64,000 bases of DNA, taken from NCBI RefSeq assembly GCF_040111675.1, contig NZ_CP157794.1:3059501-3123500 (forward strand). The letters are read 5' to 3'. The position numbers and the translations under genes are program-made. Positions 36,837 through 45,286 of this stretch are shown in pieces. Numbering within the stretch: position 1 is the first letter of the stretch; the number at the start of each line of letters is the position of its first letter. Source of the stretch: Salinarimonas sp. Its GTDB lineage: Bacteria > Pseudomonadota > Alphaproteobacteria > Rhizobiales > Beijerinckiaceae. The notes under the pieces are model-generated. The model saw nothing but the letters and a program-made list of their open reading frames with translations, searched no databases and had not been told where the DNA came from.

Positions 36837-37313
36837 ATGCGTGCGTTTCTCGAGCGCTCGGCCCTGTTCGCGGGGCTCTGGCTCGTGCTGACCGGGGGCG
36901 CCGGGAAGCCTCATCTCGCGCTCGTCGCGATCCTCGCCGGCGCGATCGTGAGCCTGCGGATGCTCCCGCGCGGGGGCCGGCGCCCGGCGCCCGTCGCGAC
37001 GGCGCGGTTCCTCGCGGGCTTTCTCGGGCGATCGGTCGCCGGCGGCGTCGACGTCGCCTGGCGGGCGCTGCATCCGCGCATGCCGCTCGCGCCCGGCTGG
37101 CGCGTCCTGCCGACGGGCCTGCCCGACGGCGGCGCGCGCGTCGCCTTCGAGACCGAGCTCTCGCTCCTGCCCGGCACGCTGAGCGCCGGCAGCGAGGGCG
37201 ATGCGATCCTCGTCCATTGCCTCGACGTGCGCGGGGACGTCTGCGGCGCCGCGCGGGCGGAAGAGGCGCGCCTCGCGGCCGCCCTGCGCGCCGACGGGGA
37301 GCGGCGCGCATGA
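36837..37313 (+). CDS. mnhE: Mrp/Mnh antiporter subunit E
   Basis: This 158-residue membrane protein starts MRAFLERSALFAGLWLVLTG. It has two or three N-terminal hydrophobic helices and a cytoplasmic domain containing ELSLLPGTLSAG and ILVHCLDV, the hallmarks of MnhE/MrpE. It is the first gene of an eight-gene operon in which each stop overlaps the next start by four bases. The complex exchanges Na+ (or K+) for protons across the inner membrane. MrpE is needed for function of the complex although its exact role is not clear. Confidence 0.9.
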   Translation: MRAFLERSALFAGLWLVLTGGAGKPHLALVAILAGAIVSLRMLPRGGRRPAPVATARFLAGFLGRSVAGGVDVAWRALHPRMPLAPGWRVLPTGLPDGGARVAFETELSLLPGTLSAGSEGDAILVHCLDVRGDVCGAARAEEARLAAALRADGERRA

Positions 37314-37627
37314 GCGCGGCCTTCCTCGCCCTCGCGGCGATCCTGCTGCTCACCGTGGCCGGCGCCTTCGTGCGCGTGCTGCGCGGGCCGAGCCCGGCGG
37401 ACCGGATGATGGGCGCCCAGCTCGTCGGCACCGGCGGCGTCGCCGTGACCCTCCTCCTCGCGGCCGCGACCGGCGAGACGGCGGCGGTCGACGTCGCCCT
37501 CGTCCTCGCCCTGCTCGCGGCCTTCGCCACCGTCGCCTTCGTGAAGAGCGCGAGCATGGACGGCCTCGGCGATCCCGAGGAGGAGGAGGCCGAGATCGGC
37601 GAGCGTTCGGAGGCCGCCGGACCGTGA
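37310..37627 (+). CDS. mnhF: Mrp/Mnh antiporter subunit F
   Basis: This 105-residue membrane protein has three hydrophobic helices and the signature RVLRGPSPADRMMGAQLVGT at residues 22-41. The C-terminal tail is acidic (DPEEEEAEIGERSE). It starts within the stop of mnhE (ATGA). Confidence 0.92.
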   Translation: MSAAFLALAAILLLTVAGAFVRVLRGPSPADRMMGAQLVGTGGVAVTLLLAAATGETAAVDVALVLALLAAFATVAFVKSASMDGLGDPEEEEAEIGERSEAAGP

Positions 37628-37923
37628 GCGCGCTCGACCTCTTCAGCGTCGTCGCGGTCACGATCGGCGTCGGCTTCTTCGTCGCGGGAACCGTGGGGCT
37701 CCTGCGCTTTCCCGACCTGCACACGCGCCTGCACGCGCTGACGAAGGCGGACAATCTCGGGCTCGGCTTCGTCGCGCTCGGCGTCATGCCGCAGCTCGGC
37801 GGGGTCCTGCCGGCGCTGAAGGTGCTCGCGGTCTGGGCGCTCGCGCTTCTCGCGGCGGGAACGGCGGCCCAGCTCGTCGCCCGCGCGGCCCTGCCGCGCC
37901 GTCGCCCGCGGGGGGAGCGATGA
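37624..37923 (+). CDS. mnhG: Mrp/Mnh antiporter subunit G
   Basis: This 99-residue membrane protein starts at GTG 37624, overlapping mnhF. It has three helices with the conserved GLLRFPDLHTRLHALTKADN stretch at about residues 24-43. A basic C-terminus follows. Its place after E and F is the usual Mrp order EFG. Confidence 0.92.
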   Translation: MSALDLFSVVAVTIGVGFFVAGTVGLLRFPDLHTRLHALTKADNLGLGFVALGVMPQLGGVLPALKVLAVWALALLAAGTAAQLVARAALPRRRPRGER

Positions 37924-38888
37924 CGGGCGCCGTCGGGTCCCTCGCGGGTCTCGCCTTCGACCTCGCGCTCGGCCTGCTTCTCCTGGCGACGGCGATCGCG
38001 GCGGTCGCCGGGCGCGACCTGTTCGGCGGCGTCGTCGCCTTCGTCGTCTACGGCCTCCTCGCCGCCCTCGCCTGGGTCCGGCTCGGGGCGATCGACGTCG
38101 CCCTCGCCGAGGCCGCGATCGGCGCGGGGCTGACGGGTGTGCTGCTCGTCGGCGCCGTCGCCCGGCTGGCGCGGATCGGCGCGGTCGACCCGGCGCCGAC
38201 ACCGCTCCTCGGAAAGCGGTTCGCGGCGCTCGGCGCCACGGCCGTCGCGGGGGCGATCGCGGCGGCGGTCCTCGCGCTCCCGGCGGAGCGGCCGGGGCTC
38301 GGGCCCGAGGTCGCGCGGAGCCTCGCGGCGAGCGGGGTCGAGAACCCGGTCACCGCCGTGCTGATCGTCTTCCGCGGCTACGACACGCTGATCGAATCGA
38401 TCGTCCTCCTCGCCGCGCTGGTCGGCGTCTGGGCGGCGAGCGTCGAGCGGGACTGGGGCGGGCTTCCGGGCCTGCGCCAGCACGCCCGTCCCGGCGGCGT
38501 GATGGCGAGCTTCGCGCGGCTCGTGCCCTCGCTCGGCATCGTCATCGGCGTCTACGTGGTCCATGCCGGCGCCTACGCGCCCGGCGGCGCCTTCCAGGGC
38601 GGCACGATCCTCGCCGCGGTCTACCTGCTCGCGGCCATGGCGGGTCTCGTCGAGCCGCCGGCGGTGTCGCGCCTGCCGGTGCGCCTCGCCCTGGCGCTCG
38701 GCCCGGCCGTGTTCCTGGGGCTCGGCGTCGTCGGCGCGCTCGGCGGGACCTTCCTCGCCTTCCCGGAGGGCGTCGCCGGGACCCTCGTCCTCGTCGTCGA
38801 GACGGCGCTCACGGTCTCGATCGCCGCGACGCTGGCGCTCCTCGTCCTCGGGCCTCCCGCGCGCCCGCCCTCCGGAGGCGCGTCGTGA
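37920..38888 (+). CDS. DUF4040-MnhB fusion subunit
   Basis: This 322-residue membrane protein has two parts. The N-terminal half (to about residue 175) resembles the DUF4040/MbhD-MbhE segment that in classical MrpA forms the C-terminal extension: GVVAFVVYGLLAALAWVRLG and AEAAIGAGLTGVLL. The C-terminal half (from about 205) is a MnhB domain (HAGAYAPGGAFQGGTILAAV). In classical Mrp operons these pieces are carried by MrpA and MrpB, so here the DUF4040 module has been moved to subunit B. It overlaps mnhG and the next gene by four bases. Confidence 0.85.
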   Translation: MTGAVGSLAGLAFDLALGLLLLATAIAAVAGRDLFGGVVAFVVYGLLAALAWVRLGAIDVALAEAAIGAGLTGVLLVGAVARLARIGAVDPAPTPLLGKRFAALGATAVAGAIAAAVLALPAERPGLGPEVARSLAASGVENPVTAVLIVFRGYDTLIESIVLLAALVGVWAASVERDWGGLPGLRQHARPGGVMASFARLVPSLGIVIGVYVVHAGAYAPGGAFQGGTILAAVYLLAAMAGLVEPPAVSRLPVRLALALGPAVFLGLGVVGALGGTFLAFPEGVAGTLVLVVETALTVSIAATLALLVLGPPARPPSGGAS

Positions 38889-39241
38889 GCCCGGATCTCG
38901 CACCGAACGCCACGCTCTACGCCCTCGTCGGCGCGGCCCTCGTCGGGCTCGGGCTCTACGGACTCGTGGCCCGACGCCATCCGCTGCGCCGGTTGGTCGG
39001 CTTCAACGTCATGGGCTCGGGCCTCTTCATCGTCTTCGGCGCGACCGGGACCGCGCCGGGGCTCGCCCCGGACCCCGTCCCGCAGGCGCTGATCATCACC
39101 GGCATCGTGGTGGCCTTCTCCGCCACGGCGCTGATCACGGCGCTCGCCGGGCGCTACGCCGCGCTCACCGGCCGGGCGGGACTGCCCGAGGAGACCCCGC
39201 CGCCGGACGGCGACGCGGCGGGGCGGCCCGAGGCGTCATGA
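38885..39241 (+). CDS. mnhC: Mrp/Mnh antiporter subunit C (NuoK-like)
   Basis: This 118-residue membrane protein starts at GTG 38885. It has three helices with the NuoK-type segments LVGFNVMGSGLFIVFGA and QALIITGIVVAFSATALITA. The hydrophilic tail is acidic and Pro-rich. It overlaps the genes on both sides. Confidence 0.9.
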   Translation: MSPDLAPNATLYALVGAALVGLGLYGLVARRHPLRRLVGFNVMGSGLFIVFGATGTAPGLAPDPVPQALIITGIVVAFSATALITALAGRYAALTGRAGLPEETPPPDGDAAGRPEAS

Positions 39242-40746
39242 CCGAGCCGCTCGACACGGCCGCCCTCGCCGCGGCGCTCGCCGTGGCGCTGCCGCTCGCC
39301 GGCGCCCTCGCCGCGCTCGTGCTGGGACGGCGCGCGGGCGACGTGATCGTCGTCACCGGCCCCGCCATGGCGCTCGTCGCGGCGGCGCTGATCGCCGGGA
39401 TCGTCGAGACCGGGCCCGCGCGCATCGCCGTCGGCGGCTTCGCGCCGCCGCTCGGCATCGCGCTCGTCGCCGACGGGCTGGCGGCGACCTTCGTCGCGAC
39501 GACGCTCGCCGTCATGGCGGCGGCGCTGGCGATCGCCCGCGGCGGCCTCGTCGCGCGCCTGCGCGAGACGCGGCGGGGCTACGCCTTCGTCGCGCTGGCG
39601 CATCTCGCCTGGGGCGCGCTCAACGCGGTCTTCCTCTCGGGGGACCTCTTCAACCTCTACGTCGCGCTCGAGCTGCTCGGCCTCGCGGCGATCGCCCTCG
39701 TCGCGCTGGAGGGCAAGCCCGAGACCCTCGCCGCGGCGATCCGATACGCCTGGTTCGCGCTGACCGGCTCGCTGCTCTACCTCGCCGGCGCGATCCTGCT
39801 CTATTCCGAGGCCGGCACGCTCGACATCGCGCTCACCGCGACCCGCGCCACCGAGAGCGCGACCATGCTCGTCGCCGGCGCCCTGATGACGGCGGGCCTG
39901 TGCGCCAAGACGGCGCTCTTCCCCCTGCACGCCTGGCTTCCGCCGGCGCATGCCGGCGCGCCCGCCCCGGCCTCGGCGATCCTCTCGGCGCTCGTGCCGA
40001 AGGCGTCGTTCGTCGTGCTGGCGCGGCTGTGGCTCGAGGCGCTGCCCGCGATCGCGACGCCCGCGCTCGGGCCGCTTCTCGGCGGGCTCGGGGCCGCGGC
40101 GATCCTCTACGGCTCCGTGCTCGCCCTGCGCCAGGAGCGGCTCAAGCTCCTCGTCGCCTATTCCACGATCGCCCAGATCGGCTACCTCTTTCTCCTGTTC
40201 CCCCTCGCGGGCGGCGCGCTCGGAACACAGCCCTGGGCCGCCGGCGCCTGGAGCGGGGCGATGCTGCACGGCGTCTCGCACGCGCTCGCCAAGGCGGCGA
40301 TGTTCCTCGCCGCCGGTCTCGTCCTGGCGCGGCTCGGCCACGATCGGATCGCAGGCCTGTCCGGCCTCGCCCGGGCGATGCCGATGACGGCCTTCGCCCT
40401 CGGGCTCGCCGCCGTGACCCTCATGGGCCTGCCGCCGAGCGGCGGCTTCATCGCCAAGTATCTGCTGCTCGTCGCCGCCTTCGCCTCCGGCCAGGGAGCC
40501 TGGGCGCTCGTCATGCTCGGCGGCGGGCTTCTCGCGGCGCTCTACCTCTTTCCGGTGCTCGGAAGGCTGCTCGCGAAGGAGGACCCGGAAAAGACGGAGC
40601 CGGCCGGCCCGCCGCCGTCCGCCGCCCGCGAGGCGATCCCGCTCCTCCTCGCAGCGCTCGCCGTCGCGCTCGGCTTCGCCTCCGTCTGGCCGACGGCGCT
40701 CCTCGCCATCGGCCGCCCCGGCGCGGCCGTGGAGGGGCTCGAATGA
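39238..40746 (+). CDS. mnhD: Mrp/Mnh antiporter subunit D (NuoN/M-like proton channel)
   Basis: This 502-residue membrane protein has about fourteen helices. The proton-channel core is visible: GDLFNLYVALELLGL with the conserved Glu, GLCAKTALFPLHAWLPPAHA with Lys and His, and the discontinuous-helix region near GVSHALAKAAMFL. It is the first of three related proton-pumping-type subunits in the operon. Confidence 0.9.
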   Translation: MTEPLDTAALAAALAVALPLAGALAALVLGRRAGDVIVVTGPAMALVAAALIAGIVETGPARIAVGGFAPPLGIALVADGLAATFVATTLAVMAAALAIARGGLVARLRETRRGYAFVALAHLAWGALNAVFLSGDLFNLYVALELLGLAAIALVALEGKPETLAAAIRYAWFALTGSLLYLAGAILLYSEAGTLDIALTATRATESATMLVAGALMTAGLCAKTALFPLHAWLPPAHAGAPAPASAILSALVPKASFVVLARLWLEALPAIATPALGPLLGGLGAAAILYGSVLALRQERLKLLVAYSTIAQIGYLFLLFPLAGGALGTQPWAAGAWSGAMLHGVSHALAKAAMFLAAGLVLARLGHDRIAGLSGLARAMPMTAFALGLAAVTLMGLPPSGGFIAKYLLLVAAFASGQGAWALVMLGGGLLAALYLFPVLGRLLAKEDPEKTEPAGPPPSAAREAIPLLLAALAVALGFASVWPTALLAIGRPGAAVEGLE

Positions 40747-42227
40747 ACGGGCTCCTCCCGGTCCTCATCATCGCGACCTCGCTCGTCCCGGCGCTCGTCA
40801 CCTTCTTCTTGGCGAAGGACCAGACCGGCTGGCGCAACGGGCTCAATCTCGGCGGCGCGGTCCTGAAGATCGCCCTCGTCGGCTTCATGCTGGCGGAGGT
40901 CGGCGCCGGGACGCTCCACGAGACGCGCTTTCTGCTGGCGCCCGGCCTCGCCCTCGTCCTGCGCGTCGACGCGCTGGCGCTCCTCTTCGTCACGCTCTCG
41001 GCGGCCCTGTGGCTGCTCACGACGATCTACGCCATCGCCTATTTCGACGGGACGCGGGACCTGTCGCGCTTCTTCGGCTTCTTCTCGCTGTGCGTCGCCG
41101 CGACGACGGGGATCGCCTTCTCCGGGACCCTGGTGACGTTCTTCGTCTTCTACGAGCTCCTCACCCTCTCGACCTGGCCGCTCGTCGTGCACAAGGGCGA
41201 CGCGGCCTCTCTCTCCGCGGGCCGGCGCTATCTCGCCTACACGATGCCGGGCAGCGCCGCGCTGCTCGCCGCCATCGTCTGGCTGGAGAGCGCGGTGGGG
41301 CCGATCGCCTTCGCGCAGCCCGCGGCGCTCGAGGCCGTGGACGAGACGACGCTGCGCCTCGTCTTCGCGCTCTTCGTCGTGGGCATCGGCGTCAAGGCGG
41401 CGCTCGTGCCGCTGCATGGCTGGCTGCCGGCGGCGATGGCGGCGCCGGCGCCCGTCTCGGCGCTGCTCCACGCCGTCGCCGTGGTGAAGGCCGGCGCCTT
41501 CGGCCTCGCGCGCGTCGTTCACGACGTCTACGGGATCGAGCGGGTCGCGGCGCTGGGGCTCGCGACGCCGCTCGCCTTCGTCGCCGCGCTGACCATCCTC
41601 TACGGATCGGCTCGGGCGCTGCAGCAGGTCGACATCAAGCGCCGCCTCGCCTTCTCGACGGTGAGCCAGGTCTCCTACATCGTGCTCGGGGTCGCGCTCG
41701 CCGGACCGCTGGCCACGATCGGCGGGCTCGTCCACCTCGTCCATCAGGGGCTGATGAAGGTGACGCTTTTCTTCTGCGCCGGGGCCTTCGCCGAGCGGGC
41801 GCACATCCACCGCGTCGACGAGCTCGCCGGCATCGGCCCGCGCATGCCCTGGACGGCGAGCGCCTTCTCGATCGGCGCGCTCGGCATGATCGGCGTGCCC
41901 CCGATCGCCGGGTTCGTCTCGAAATGGTACCTCGGCATCGGCGCGCTGCAGGCGGGGCAGCCGTGGGTCGTCGGCGTGCTCGTCGCCTCCTCGCTGCTCA
42001 ACGCCTCCTATTTTTTGCCGCTGCTCTACCGCATGTGGTTCCTGCCCGCGCCGGAGACGCTTCCCGCGCGTGGGCCGGACACGCGCGCGCTCGAGCGCCC
42101 GCTCGGCCTGATCGCGCCTCCCGTCGCGACGGCGCTCGCCGCGCTCGCGGTCGGGCTGCTGGCGGCGTCGCCGATCTCGCCGCTCGCCTGGACGACGCTG
42201 ATCGTCGAGCGGGAGTATGCGCCATGA
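40743..42227 (+). CDS. Second NuoM/L-like antiporter subunit
   Basis: This 494-residue membrane protein is about the length of MnhD. It carries the same core: FFVFYELLTLSTWPLV with the conserved Glu, VGIGVKAALVPLHGWLPAAM with Lys and His, and GLVHLVHQGLMKVTLFFCAG. It lacks the long C-terminal extension of MrpA. It may take the place of the MrpA N-terminal module. It overlaps both neighbours by four bases. Confidence 0.88.
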   Translation: MNGLLPVLIIATSLVPALVTFFLAKDQTGWRNGLNLGGAVLKIALVGFMLAEVGAGTLHETRFLLAPGLALVLRVDALALLFVTLSAALWLLTTIYAIAYFDGTRDLSRFFGFFSLCVAATTGIAFSGTLVTFFVFYELLTLSTWPLVVHKGDAASLSAGRRYLAYTMPGSAALLAAIVWLESAVGPIAFAQPAALEAVDETTLRLVFALFVVGIGVKAALVPLHGWLPAAMAAPAPVSALLHAVAVVKAGAFGLARVVHDVYGIERVAALGLATPLAFVAALTILYGSARALQQVDIKRRLAFSTVSQVSYIVLGVALAGPLATIGGLVHLVHQGLMKVTLFFCAGAFAERAHIHRVDELAGIGPRMPWTASAFSIGALGMIGVPPIAGFVSKWYLGIGALQAGQPWVVGVLVASSLLNASYFLPLLYRMWFLPAPETLPARGPDTRALERPLGLIAPPVATALAALAVGLLAASPISPLAWTTLIVEREYAP

Positions 42228-43924
42228 TCGAGGGCCCGCTCCTCCCATTCCTCGCGCTCGCCTGGCCGCTCCTGCTCGGGGCGCTCGCGTCCCTGCCGGC
42301 GATGCGCCCGCGCGCGCTCGTCCTCCTGCCCCTCGCGCCGCTGCCTGCGCTGATCGCCGCCTTCGGCGCACCGCACGGCGTCGAGACCCGCGCCCCCGAC
42401 CTCCTGCTCGGCGTCGTCCTCGCGCTCGATCCGGCCGCAGCCCTCCTGCTCGGAATCGTCGCGGCGCTTTGGACGCTCGCCGGCGTCTACGCCCTCGGCT
42501 ACATGCGCGGCACGCACAAGCCCGCCACCTTCACCGGCTTCTGGTGCCTCACCCTCGCCGGCAATCTCGGCGTCTTCCTGGCCCGCGACGTCGCGACCTT
42601 CTACGTCTCGTTCGCCGCGGTCTCGCTCGCCGCCTACATCCTCATCGTGCACGAGGCGAACGCCCGCGCCCTGCGCGCGGGCCGGCTCTATCTCGCGCTG
42701 GCGGTGCTCGGCGAGGCGGCGATCCTCGCCGGCCTGATCATCGGCGCAGCCGGCGCGGAGAGCCTCGATGTCGCGGCGGTGCGCGCGGCCCTCGCGACCA
42801 TGCCGGCCGGCGATCTCGCGAGCGCGTGCCTCCTCCTCGGCTTCGGGATCAAGGCCGGCCTCGTCCCGCTGCACGTCTGGCTGCCGCTGGCCCATCCGGC
42901 CGCGCCGACGCCGGCCTCGGCCGTGCTCTCCGGCGCGATCGTCAAGGCCGGATTGTTCGGCGTCATGCTCCTCGTGCCGCTCGAGGCGCTCGCGACCACG
43001 CTCTGGAGCCTCCTCGTCGGCGCGGGGCTCGCCGGCGCCTTCCTCGCGGTCGTCGCCGGGCTCGCGCAGACGAATCCGAAGGCGATCCTCGCCTATTCGA
43101 CCGTCAGCCAGATGAGCCTCCTTCTCGGCGCGCTCGCGGCCTCCGCGGCTTCGGGCGCGCCGGCGCTCGGCAACGCGGCGCTCTACGCGGCGCATCACGG
43201 GCTCGCCAAGGGCGCCCTGTTCCTCTCGGTGGGCGTGATCGCGGCGAGCGCGGGCCTCGTCCGGCGCGCGACGCTGGGGCTCGTCGCGCTCGTCGCGCTC
43301 TCGATCGCGGGCCTGCCGGCGCTCGGCGGCGCCCTCGCCAAGATCGCGCTGAAGGCGCCGCTCTCGGGCCTGGTCGCGTTCCTCGTGACGATCTCGGCGG
43401 CGACGACGGCGCTGCTGCTCCTGCACGCTTGGCGCGTCCTCGCCACGCAGCCCGCGCAGGCCGCGCGCCCCGCGGAGCGTGCGCTCCGGTTCGGCCCCTT
43501 CGCGGCGCTCGCCGTCTGCGCGCTCGTCCTGCCCTGGATCGGATTCCCGCCGTTCGCCGAGCGTCCGCTCGGCTACGCGCTCGAGCCGAAGAACCTGTGG
43601 TCGGGGGGCTGGCCCGTCCTCCTCGCCGGGGCCATCGCGCTTCTGGCGGCGCTCCCGCGACTGCGGCCGGGCCGCGCGCCGATCCCGGAAGGCGATCTCG
43701 CCGGGCTGCTCGAACGCGCGGCCGCAGCGGCGGTCGGGGCGGTCCGCCGCCGCTCGCAGATGCGCAGCCACGGCCTGCGCCTCGAAGGCAGGCGCCTCCT
43801 CGACCGGGCGCAGGACCGGCTCGCGCGGCTCGAGCCGCTCCTCGTGTCGTGGTCGACGAGCGGCCTCGTCCTCGCTGCGCTCGCGCTGGCCGCGGGCATC
43901 GCCCTTCTCGCGGACGCCGGGTGA
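42224..43924 (+). CDS. Third NuoN/L-like antiporter subunit
   Basis: This 566-residue membrane protein contains the proton-channel core (GFGIKAGLVPLHVWLPLAHP and AALYAAHHGLAKGALFLSVG). After the last core helices it has an extra amphipathic segment (SQMRSHGLRLEGRRLLDRAQ) and a final helix. In place of the Glu seen in the other two subunits, the equivalent loop reads FYVSFAAVSLAAY, so the conserved acidic residue appears to be missing. This suggests a structural or altered-specificity role. It is the last gene of the operon. Confidence 0.85.
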   Translation: MIEGPLLPFLALAWPLLLGALASLPAMRPRALVLLPLAPLPALIAAFGAPHGVETRAPDLLLGVVLALDPAAALLLGIVAALWTLAGVYALGYMRGTHKPATFTGFWCLTLAGNLGVFLARDVATFYVSFAAVSLAAYILIVHEANARALRAGRLYLALAVLGEAAILAGLIIGAAGAESLDVAAVRAALATMPAGDLASACLLLGFGIKAGLVPLHVWLPLAHPAAPTPASAVLSGAIVKAGLFGVMLLVPLEALATTLWSLLVGAGLAGAFLAVVAGLAQTNPKAILAYSTVSQMSLLLGALAASAASGAPALGNAALYAAHHGLAKGALFLSVGVIAASAGLVRRATLGLVALVALSIAGLPALGGALAKIALKAPLSGLVAFLVTISAATTALLLLHAWRVLATQPAQAARPAERALRFGPFAALAVCALVLPWIGFPPFAERPLGYALEPKNLWSGGWPVLLAGAIALLAALPRLRPGRAPIPEGDLAGLLERAAAAAVGAVRRRSQMRSHGLRLEGRRLLDRAQDRLARLEPLLVSWSTSGLVLAALALAAGIALLADAG

Positions 43925-44185
43925 GGGCGGAGGGCCGCGCAGGGCGACGCGGTCCCGCCGACGGGGAACACGACGCGGGCCCCTTGCGCGCGCGCTTCCC
44001 GGGCCGCATCTCCCCCTCGACCGATCTCTCCGCGAGAACGAGCACGGCGCCGGTGGCTCCGTCCCGTCCGCGCACGCCGCGCTCTGGCCCCGGCCGTGCG
44101 GAGGCGCTAGAGAGGCCCGGAGAGCGCAGCGATGGACGGCGGGGGCCGTGCGCGGGCGAGCGAGACGGTAACGACAGGAGAAGCC

Positions 44186-45232
44186 ATGCGCACGATCACC
44201 ATCCGGCAGCCGGCCGACATGCACGTGCATTTCCGCGACGGCGCGATGCTGCGCACGGTCGTCCCCTATACCGCGCGGGCCGTGCATGCGGCGATCGTGA
44301 TGCCGAACCTCTCCCCGCCGGTGACGAACGCGGCCATGGCCGCGGCCTATCGCGAGCGCATCCGCGCCGCCGTCCCCGAGGGCTGCGACTTCACCCCTCT
44401 GATGACCTGCTACCTGACCGACGACACCGATCCGTCGGACCTGGTGCGCGGGCACGTGGAGGGCGTCTTCACGGCGGCGAAGCTCTATCCCGCCAACGCC
44501 ACCACCAATTCCGCCCACGGCGTGACCGACATCCGCAAGCTCGACCGCGTGCTCGCGGCGATGGAGGAAGCGGGCGTTCCCCTCCTCACCCACGGCGAGG
44601 TGGTGGGGCCGCACGTCGACATGTTCGACCGCGAGCAGCGCTTCCTGGACGAGGTCATGGCGCCGACGCTCGCGCGCTTTCCGAAGCTGCGCGTCGTCAT
44701 GGAGCACGTGACGACGCGCGAGGCGGTGGCCTTCGTGCGGGCGCATCCCGAGCGCATGGGCGCGACGATCACGCCGCAGCACCTGATGTACAACCGCAAC
44801 GCTCTCTTCGCCGGGGGCTTGCGCCCGCACATGTTCTGCCTGCCGATCCTCAAGCGCGAGGAGCACCGCCTCGCGCTGCGCGAGGCGGCGACGAGCGGGG
44901 AGAGCCAGTTCTTCCTGGGCACCGACACCGCCCCGCATCTGCGCCACGACAAGGAATCGGCCTGCGGCTGCGCCGGGGTGTTCAGCGCCCCCGTGGCGAT
45001 CGAGGCCTACATCCAGGTCTTCGCGGAGGAGAACGCGCTCGACCGCTTCGAGGGCTTCGCGTCCCTGAACGGGCCGGCCTTCTACGGCCGAGCCCCGTCC
45101 GAGCGCCGCGTCACCTACGCCGAGCGGGCCCGCCCCGTGATGCGCGCCCTGGAGGTGCCCGAGCACGGGGAGCTCGTGCCGCTCCTGTCGGAGGGCCGGA
45201 CGCACTGGTCGCTGGAGCAAGCCGCCGCATGA
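44186..45232 (+). CDS. pyrC: Dihydroorotase (class II, PyrC type)
   Basis: This 348-residue cytoplasmic enzyme closes carbamoyl-aspartate to dihydroorotate in pyrimidine synthesis. The metal-binding HVH is at residues 13-15, followed by FRDG. KLYPANATTNSAHG near residue 99 carries the Lys that becomes carboxylated. LTHGEV and MEHVTT supply further His ligands, and LGTDTAPH near residue 250 supplies the catalytic Asp. ATG 44186 has AGGAG upstream; a start 18 codons earlier lacks support. Its length is typical of E. coli-type PyrC. It is convergent with the tricarboxylate transporter operon. Confidence 0.96.
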   Translation: MRTITIRQPADMHVHFRDGAMLRTVVPYTARAVHAAIVMPNLSPPVTNAAMAAAYRERIRAAVPEGCDFTPLMTCYLTDDTDPSDLVRGHVEGVFTAAKLYPANATTNSAHGVTDIRKLDRVLAAMEEAGVPLLTHGEVVGPHVDMFDREQRFLDEVMAPTLARFPKLRVVMEHVTTREAVAFVRAHPERMGATITPQHLMYNRNALFAGGLRPHMFCLPILKREEHRLALREAATSGESQFFLGTDTAPHLRHDKESACGCAGVFSAPVAIEAYIQVFAEENALDRFEGFASLNGPAFYGRAPSERRVTYAERARPVMRALEVPEHGELVPLLSEGRTHWSLEQAAA

Positions 45233-45243
45233 CGGCGAGCCCG

Positions 45244-45276
45244 CGCGGCCCCGGCGTCGAGAACGCCGGGGCCGCG
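45244..45276. terminator. Strong bidirectional hairpin between pyrC and tctA
   Basis: A perfect 14-bp stem (CGCGGCCCCGGCGT and its complement) with a 5-base loop lies 11 bases after the pyrC stop. It has no T-run. It sits between convergent genes and is likely to end transcription from both sides. Confidence 0.65.
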
Positions 45277-45286
45277 GGCGCTTCGC

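Noticed and set aside
36837..43924. Respiratory complex I or membrane hydrogenase operon
   Set aside because: NuoK/L/M/N-like proteins are present, but no NuoB/C/D/I or hydrogenase subunits, and E, F and G subunits are specific to Mrp-type antiporters.
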